A stretch of 44,510 nt of DNA from assembly GCA_900540545.1 (NCBI GenBank), contig UQGJ01000016.1:1-44510 (forward strand), in the 5' to 3' direction. The DNA comes from an uncultured Eubacteriales bacterium. GTDB lineage: Bacteria; Bacillota; Clostridia; Oscillospirales; Oscillospiraceae. Positions 38,429 to 44,510 of this stretch are shown here, in pieces. Within the stretch, counting starts at the first letter, position 1. Every line of letters starts with the position of its first letter. Under the pieces are notes generated by a model. That model saw only the letters and a program-made list of their open reading frames with translations. It had not been told where the DNA came from and did not search any database. The position numbers and the translations under genes are program-made.

Positions 38429-39604
38429 TTATTTCTTTTTCTTGCGCTTGTCAAAGAGATTCTTGAGGGGGTCGCCGCACTCCGGGGCGGGCTCCCCCAT
38501 GGACTCGCCGAAGGCCCGGAGGGCCTCCTTCTGGGCCTTGCTGAGGCCCGTGGGGACCTGGACCTTCACGGTGACGTACTGGTCGCCCCGGCCCCGGCCG
38601 TTGAGACCGGGGATGCCCTTGCCCTTCAGGCGGAAGGTGGTGCCGGTCTGGGTGCCCTCGGGCATGGTGTATTTCACCGGGCCGTCGATGGTGGGGATTT
38701 GCAGCTCGTCGCCCAGTGCGGCCTGGACGAAGGAGACGGGCTGTTCCATAAAGACGCTGGTGCCCTCCCGGCGGAAGATGGGGTGGGGCTGGACGGTGAC
38801 GCCGATGAGCAGGTCGCCGTTGGGGCCGCCGTTCCGGCCCGCGCCGCCCTGGCCCCGGAGGGAGACGGCCTGGCTGTTGTCGATGCCCGCCGGGATGTTG
38901 ACCGAGAGCTTCTTCTGCCGCCGGACCGCCCCGGCCCCGCCGCAGGTCTTGCAGGGCTGGTGGATGATTTTGCCCGCGCCCCGGCACTTGGGGCACTGGG
39001 CGGTGGTGGAGAAGGAGAAGCCGCCGCCCCCCCGCTGGATGCGCACCGTGCCGCTGCCGTGGCAGTCGGGGCAGACCTCGGCGGTGGTGCCGGGGGCGCA
39101 GCCGGAGCCGCCGCACTCGTCGCACTGCTCGGTGCGGGCCACGGTGACCTCCTTCTCGCAGCCGAAGGCCGCCTCCTCGAAGGAGATGGTGACCCCGGCC
39201 CGGATGGTCTCGCCCTTCTGGGGGCCGTTCCGGCGGGCGTTCCCGCCGCTGCCCCCGCCGAACCCGCCGCCGAAGAAGGAGCCGAACAGGTCGCCCAGGT
39301 CGATGTCCCCCATGTCGGTGAAGCCGCCGAAGCCGCCAAACCCACCGCCGGGGCCGCCCGCGCCGAAGTTGGGGTCCACCCCCGCGTGGCCGAACTGGTC
39401 GTAGCGGGCGCGCTTTTCCTTGTCGGAGAGGACCTCGTAGGCCTCGTTGATTTCCTTGAACTTGGCCTCGGCGGCCTTGTCGCCGGGATTCAGGTCCGGA
39501 TGGTACTGCTTGGCCAGCTTGCGGTAGGCCTTTTTCAGCTCGTCGTCGGAGGCGCCCTTGGCGACCCCCAGGACCTCGTAATAATCTCGTTTTTGTTCGG
39601 GCAT
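38429..39604 (-). CDS. dnaJ: Chaperone protein DnaJ
   Basis: A 391-aa type I J-protein. The J domain (5-70) has YHPDLN with the HPD motif. A Gly/Phe region (about 75-110) is followed by the zinc domain with four repeats (CDECGGSGC, CPDCHGSG, CPKCRGAG, CKTCGGAG) at about 140-215, and then the C-terminal substrate-binding domains. It stimulates DnaK ATPase and delivers clients. I chose the ATG at 39604, with GAGGTGA upstream. It is the last gene of hrcA-grpE-dnaK-dnaJ, separated from dnaK by a 90-bp inverted repeat. Confidence 0.97.
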   Translation of the reverse strand: MPEQKRDYYEVLGVAKGASDDELKKAYRKLAKQYHPDLNPGDKAAEAKFKEINEAYEVLSDKEKRARYDQFGHAGVDPNFGAGGPGGGFGGFGGFTDMGDIDLGDLFGSFFGGGFGGGSGGNARRNGPQKGETIRAGVTISFEEAAFGCEKEVTVARTEQCDECGGSGCAPGTTAEVCPDCHGSGTVRIQRGGGGFSFSTTAQCPKCRGAGKIIHQPCKTCGGAGAVRRQKKLSVNIPAGIDNSQAVSLRGQGGAGRNGGPNGDLLIGVTVQPHPIFRREGTSVFMEQPVSFVQAALGDELQIPTIDGPVKYTMPEGTQTGTTFRLKGKGIPGLNGRGRGDQYVTVKVQVPTGLSKAQKEALRAFGESMGEPAPECGDPLKNLFDKRKKKK

Positions 39605-39630
39605 ATGGTTCACCTCTTTTATTCCCGCTA

Positions 39631-39720
39631 TGTCATTCTGAGCGCAAGCGAAGAATCTTCCCCACGGACCCGCGGCGTCATGGGGGAAGATTCTTCGTCG
39701 CTGCGCTCCTCAGAATGACA
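39631..39720. repeat. 90-bp terminal inverted repeat element between dnaK and dnaJ
   Basis: Begins TGTCATTCTGAGCGCAAGCG and ends in the near-complement (CGCTCCTCAGAATGACA), with internal AAGAATCTTCCCC / GGGGAAGATTCTT. The ends and size look like a small MITE-type intergenic palindrome. It carries no gene. In the mRNA it would fold into a long hairpin between dnaK and dnaJ. Confidence 0.8.
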
Positions 39721-39734
39721 TCGGAGGGGCTGGA

Positions 39735-41591
<1,857 letters not shown>

Positions 41592-41633
41592 AGTATATTC
41601 CTCCAATATAAAGTAATTGGTTTTTCATGAATT

Positions 41634-41803
41634 GAGAATTGATAATTGAGAATTGATAATTGAGAATTGATAATTGAAAATTGATAATTGAAAATTGATA
41701 ATTGAAAATTGAAAATTGATAATTGAAAATTGATAATGGGGACGGGGGACGCGGGGACTTGCGCTGATGTTCATTATCCATTATCAATTGTCTATTATCA
41801 ATT
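41634..41803. repeat. Heptad GA[G/T/A]AATT tandem array with inverted tail
   Basis: Fifteen consecutive 7-mers of the form GAGAATT, GATAATT or GAAAATT fill 41634-41738, with GAG/GAT alternating first and GAA/GAT later. At 41773-41803 TTATCAATT-type segments run in the opposite sense, reaching the grpE stop. Together they could form a long A/U-rich hairpin in the grpE-dnaK spacer. Confidence 0.8.
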
Positions 41804-42344
41804 AGTTGGCGACCTTCACCATGGCGAAGCGGATGATTTTGTCGCCCAGCTTGAAGCCGGTCTGGAACACGTCTACGATGACGTTTTCGCCCGCCGCCTC
41901 GTCGTCCACGTGCATGACCGCGTTGTGGAGGTTGGGGTCGAAGGGCTCGCCCAGGGCGGGGATCTCCTCCACGCCCAGCTTGGACAGGACCTCCCGGAGC
42001 CCCGTCATGGTCATCTCCACGCCCTTGGCGTAGGCCTCGTCGGTGCAGGGGGACTTCAAGGCCCGCTCCAGGTTGTCGTAGACGGGGAGGAAGGCGGTCA
42101 CCGCGTCGGTCTTGGCGTCGGCGTAGAGACCCTCCTTCTCCTTCTGGGTCCGCTTGCGGAAGTTATCGTATTCCGCGGCCAGACGGAGGTATTTGTCCTC
42201 CTTCTGGGCCAGCTCGTCCTTCAGGGCTTCCAGCTCGGCCAGCAGCGGGTCCGGGGTCTCGGGTTCGGGCTGCTGGGGCTGGGCCTCGGTCTCCACAGGC
42301 TCCTCCTGGATGGGGTCCTGCTTTTTTTCGTCCTTCTTGCTCAA
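41802..42344 (-). CDS. grpE: Nucleotide exchange factor GrpE
   Basis: A 180-aa protein. An acidic, Gln/Pro-rich N-terminus (1-32) is followed by the long coiled-coil helix (LLAELEALKDELAQKEDKYLRLAAEYDNFRKRTQKE) and the beta domain with HNAVMHVDDEAAGENVIVDVFQTGFKLGDKIIRFAMVKVAN, the GrpE signature. It releases ADP from DnaK and acts as a thermosensor. The start codon is TTG (42342-42344) with AGGAGGG upstream. It lies 15 bp after hrcA and is the second operon gene. Confidence 0.96.
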   Translation of the reverse strand: MSKKDEKKQDPIQEEPVETEAQPQQPEPETPDPLLAELEALKDELAQKEDKYLRLAAEYDNFRKRTQKEKEGLYADAKTDAVTAFLPVYDNLERALKSPCTDEAYAKGVEMTMTGLREVLSKLGVEEIPALGEPFDPNLHNAVMHVDDEAAGENVIVDVFQTGFKLGDKIIRFAMVKVAN

Positions 42345-42359
42345 GGTGTTCCCTCCTAA

Positions 42360-43409
42360 TTATTCCCCGCCGTCGTGGGGCGGAAGTTCGCCCTTTCCAA
42401 ACAGGCGGCTCAGGCCGTCGGCAAAGTAGGAAAGACGGGCGGTGATCTTGGCGTAATCCATCCGGGTGGGACCCACCACGCCGATGACCCCCCTCATGCC
42501 CTCGCCGATGTCGTAGCTGGCCATGACCACGCTGGACTCCTTCAGGGCGTCGGCCACGTTTTCCGGGCCGATCAAAATCTCCATGGGGTCGGAGGTGGGC
42601 ACAGGGAAGCGGTCGGCGTCGGGGGTCTCGCTCAGGTAGCTCATCAGGGGCGCGGCCCGGTCCAGGCTGCGGTACTCCGGGTGGTCCAGCAGGCTGGCGA
42701 TGCCCGCGGTGTGGACGGTGCGGCTCTCCAGGCTCTCCAGCACCTCCACGGCGAAGGAGACCACCAGGGAGATGAGGCCGTAGGCCTCACCGGCGGCGTG
42801 GGAGGCCACCCGCATGAGTTCGGGGGTGATCTCGTCCAGGGTCAGGCCGGTAAAGGTGGTGTTCAGCAGGGTGTTCAGCAGCTGGAGCTGGGCCTCGTTC
42901 ATGTCCGAGGGCAGCCGGACCAGCCGGTTGCGCACCAGGTCGTTGTCGGTCATCACCACGATGATGAAGGCGTCGGCGGCCACCATCAGCAGGTCAAAGC
43001 GCCGGATGGTCACCCGGTGGTTCCCCGCCGCCAGAGCGAAGGCGGGGTAGCGGGTGAGCTGGGAGAAGATGCGTCCGGCCTGGTCGATGACCTGGTCCAG
43101 CTCCCGCATCTTCAGATGCAGCGCGTCGTTGAGGTTCTTGGTCTCCTGGACCGACAGGCGGTAGTCGCTCATCAGCTCGTTGACATAGATGCGGTAGCCC
43201 TTGGCCGAGGGGATGCGCCCGGCGGAGGTGTGGGGCTGTTCCAGCAGGCCCAGGTCCTCCAAATCGGACATCTCGTTGCGGATGGTGGCCGGGGACACGT
43301 CCAGCCCCGGGGTGGAGGCGATGGCCTTGGAGCCCACCGGCTCCGCCGTCTCCACGTAGCTCTCCACGATGGCGCGGAGGATTTTTTTCTTTCGGTCGCT
43401 CAGGTCCAT
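42360..43409 (-). CDS. hrcA: Heat-inducible transcription repressor HrcA
   Basis: A 349-aa repressor with an N-terminal winged helix (ILRAIVESYVETAEPVGSKAIA ... VSPATIRNEMSDLEDLGLLEQPHTSAGRIPSAKGYRIYV) and the C-terminal HrcA domain (IGPENV...SSVVMASYDIGEGMRGVIGVVGPTRMDYAKI). It binds CIRCE and blocks transcription until heat shock titrates GroEL away. A perfect CIRCE lies in its leader, so it controls its own operon. The ribosome site GGAGAGGG is somewhat distant from the ATG, consistent with modest translation of the repressor. Confidence 0.97.
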   Translation of the reverse strand: MDLSDRKKKILRAIVESYVETAEPVGSKAIASTPGLDVSPATIRNEMSDLEDLGLLEQPHTSAGRIPSAKGYRIYVNELMSDYRLSVQETKNLNDALHLKMRELDQVIDQAGRIFSQLTRYPAFALAAGNHRVTIRRFDLLMVAADAFIIVVMTDNDLVRNRLVRLPSDMNEAQLQLLNTLLNTTFTGLTLDEITPELMRVASHAAGEAYGLISLVVSFAVEVLESLESRTVHTAGIASLLDHPEYRSLDRAAPLMSYLSETPDADRFPVPTSDPMEILIGPENVADALKESSVVMASYDIGEGMRGVIGVVGPTRMDYAKITARLSYFADGLSRLFGKGELPPHDGGE

Positions 43410-43436
43410 CCTGTCCGCACCACCCTCTCCACAAGT

Positions 43437-43463
43437 TTAGCACTCAATCTTCCTGAGTGCTAA
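43437..43463 (-). promoter_or_regulatory. CIRCE operator
   Basis: Perfect TTAGCACTC - 9 bp - GAGTGCTAA (43437-43445 and 43455-43463), located around the transcription start of the hrcA operon. Confidence 0.97.
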
Positions 43464-43467
43464 TGTA

Positions 43468-43496
43468 AATCTACCACCGCCCCCCAAAAAAGTCAA
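43468..43496 (-). promoter_or_regulatory. SigA-type promoter of the hrcA-grpE-dnaK-dnaJ operon
   Basis: Minus strand TTGACT (43491-43496), 17 bp, TAGATT (43468-43473). The start site would fall at the CIRCE edge. Confidence 0.8.
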
Positions 43497-43609
43497 TAGG
43501 AGAGGATGTAAATTAAATATGAACAAGAAAGGGCTTGCACATGCGCCTTTTGATTGCCAAATCAAGGCCGCTGTGTTAGGATGGTGAAAAAGACGAAGGA
43601 GGCCATATC

Positions 43610-44071
43610 ATGGCGCTGGATTTTGTCATCATCGACTATGAACCCCGGTATAAGCAGTCCCTGATGGATATCTCCCTGCCCTGGCTGGAGGGCAACGATA
43701 TTTTGGAGGACGCGGACATCGAGCAGCTGGAACACCCGGAAAAGGTCCTGGACGGCGGCGGGCGGATTTTTTTGGCCAAGGCCGGGGACGAGATCGTGGG
43801 CATGATGATGCTGGAGCTGTTCGGCAATGGCGTGGCCGAGCCCTTCAAGTTCGGGGTGAAGGAGGCCTACCGCAACAACGGCGTCGGAAAGGCCCTCATG
43901 CGGGCCACCATCGACGCGGCTAGGGAGCTGGGGGTCAGGACGCTGGTGCTGACCTCCCACCACAGCCTGAAGGCGGCTCTGCATGTGTACGAGAGCTTCG
44001 GGTTCCGGTATGAGCACCACGACAATGTGGCGTTTGCGCTGTCGGATATTGAGATGAAGATGGATTTGTGA
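43610..44071 (+). CDS. GNAT family N-acetyltransferase
   Basis: A 153-aa cytoplasmic acetyltransferase. The acetyl-CoA loop is FGVKEAYRNNGVGKALMRATI (about 84-104) with the R-x-x-G-x-G/A pattern RNNGVG. The preceding IFLAKAGDEIVGMMMLEL is motif D/A strand 4, and YESFGFRY near the end is motif B. The substrate cannot be predicted; small-molecule or protein N-terminal acetylation are both possible. No clear promoter was found. It is divergent from the heat-shock operon and followed immediately by composite repeat copy 6. Confidence 0.88.
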   Translation: MALDFVIIDYEPRYKQSLMDISLPWLEGNDILEDADIEQLEHPEKVLDGGGRIFLAKAGDEIVGMMMLELFGNGVAEPFKFGVKEAYRNNGVGKALMRATIDAARELGVRTLVLTSHHSLKAALHVYESFGFRYEHHDNVAFALSDIEMKMDL

Positions 44072-44074
44072 GGC

Positions 44075-44362
44075 CCATTGGGGCCTCCGGCGGGTTCCCT
44101 TTCTCGTTTGAGAAAGGGAACCGAAAGAAAACCAGGGGGCCGACACGGGGAACTTTGTTCCCCTATCGTCGGCCCCCTGGACCCCGGGATGCGTCCGGGC
44201 GGCGGTACGGTTTATGTTGGCAGGCAAGACTTGAGAGCTGTTGCAGCTCGTATTGGCCTGGAGCAGGAACAACTCCGGCTGCCGCCCCTCGGCATATGAC
44301 CCGGCAAGGCTTGGGGGTAGTTGCGTTTTACTCGGTGCAAACAAGCCGCTATTGGTTGAAGC
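44075..44362 (+). repeat. 3'-end composite repeat, copy 6 (long form), after the GNAT gene
   Basis: Plus strand: GGGGCCTCCGGCGG, hairpin GTTCCCTTTCTC / GAGAAAGGGAAC (44094-44105, 44110-44121), linker CGAAAGAAAACCAGGGGG, second hairpin (44132-44180) with inner GGGGAACTTTGTTCCCC and outer CCGAC / GTCGG, then the conserved core 44191-44362 with GGCGGCGGTACGG and AGCTG-TTG-CAGCT (44236-44248). Non-coding. Confidence 0.78.
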
Positions 44363-44400
44363 GTTTTTGAACTGGCCCAAAGCCCATTGCCAGTCTGCAC

Positions 44401-44510
44401 GGGCCGCCCAGTGGGCGGCCCCTACAAGTGGTCTCCAGTTTCTCGCCGTAGGGGCCGCCGACCCCGGCGGCCCGTCCTCCGTCCATACCCCAGCGGGCCG
44501 CCGTTCAGGC
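44401..44510. repeat. Terminal cluster of palindromic units at the window end
   Basis: 44401-44430: GGGCCGCCCAGTGGGCGGCC then CCTACAAG. 44446-44473: CCGTAGGGGCCGCCGACC...GGCGGCCC, the same family inverted. 44484-44510 repeats, inverted, the CCCCAGCGGGC...CCGTTCAGGC hairpin module found at 25466-25497, and is cut by the window edge. I see no gene here. Confidence 0.6.

Noticed and set aside
36032..39718. Very long plus-strand open frame (over 1200 codons) across the mannosyltransferase and dnaJ genes
   Set aside because: It is antisense to two well-recognised genes, rich in Gly/Val/Ala/His from GC-rich codon complement, and has no domain. It is a composition artefact.
41634..41738. Possible CRISPR array
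   Set aside because: The units are contiguous 7-mers with no unique spacers and no cas genes.
43550..43582. Promoter for the GNAT gene (TTGATT ... TAGGAT)
   Set aside because: The spacing is about 21 bp and the -10 is poor, so no promoter was annotated.

Overview
The window reads as a piece of a high-GC, anaerobic, low-oxygen-tolerance Firmicute chromosome, most likely an Oscillospiraceae/Eubacteriales gut bacterium (inference). Supporting signs are strong AGGAGG-type ribosome binding sites, a T-box leader, the hrcA-grpE-dnaK-dnaJ order with a CIRCE operator, a B12-dependent ribonucleotide reductase, rubredoxin with a reverse rubrerythrin, and VanW, Tex, DUF1846 and CbxX-type proteins. No tRNA, rRNA, CRISPR array, transposase or integrase was seen.

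Layout. 1-2.1 kb: a bactofilin-like gene and its DUF4004 regulator (minus strand), divergent from a membrane-anchored flavodoxin-like gene. 2.2-5.0 kb: an operon of DauR-type regulator, M20 dipeptidase and lipoprotein. 5.0-8.8 kb: a low-GC two-gene minus-strand module, a 1086-aa nuclease-STAND NTPase plus an overlapping 147-aa acidic orphan. This is the best candidate for an uncharacterised anti-phage system. 8.9-12.5 kb: CbxX-like AAA ATPase, zinc-ribbon/Big-domain membrane protein, pyrophosphatase. 12.5-14.8 kb: UDP-galactopyranose mutase and a family 2 glycosyltransferase. 15.3-22.7 kb: XpaC-like, VanW, a multi-pass membrane protein, a DUF11-like protein, DUF2461, polysaccharide deacetylase and CPBP protease genes, mostly envelope-related. 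22.9-25.2 kb: nrdJ with two candidate NrdR boxes. 25.9-31.0 kb: zincin, XRE membrane regulator, tex, DUF1846. 31.5-33.2 kb: TrpB-like enzyme behind a tryptophan T-box. 33.3-34.7 kb: rubredoxin and reverse rubrerythrin with a PerR-like box, then rpiB. 35.2-38.4 kb: PHP phosphatase and a GT39 mannosyltransferase. 38.4-43.5 kb: heat-shock operon. 43.6-44.1 kb: GNAT acetyltransferase.

The second striking theme is the intergenic DNA. Seven gene 3' ends (bactofilin, XpaC-like, nrdJ, zincin, TrpB-like, PHP phosphatase, GNAT) are followed by the same composite element. It reads, from the gene outwards, as a CTCCGGGGG-type lead, a hairpin whose two arms change together between copies, a GAAAGAAA-CCAGGG linker, and usually a second co-varying hairpin. 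Four copies then continue into a conserved core of about 170 bp. Smaller palindromic units (a CCCTACGGG family and an ATTGC...GCAATGACA family) fill the rest of the gaps.

Functionally the window mixes housekeeping stress modules (heat shock, peroxide/oxygen, nucleotide reduction, pyrophosphate removal), cell-envelope glycan and peptidase functions, and one probable defence locus. Coordinates, starts and motifs were read by eye. Family names are recognition from memory and were not checked against any database.
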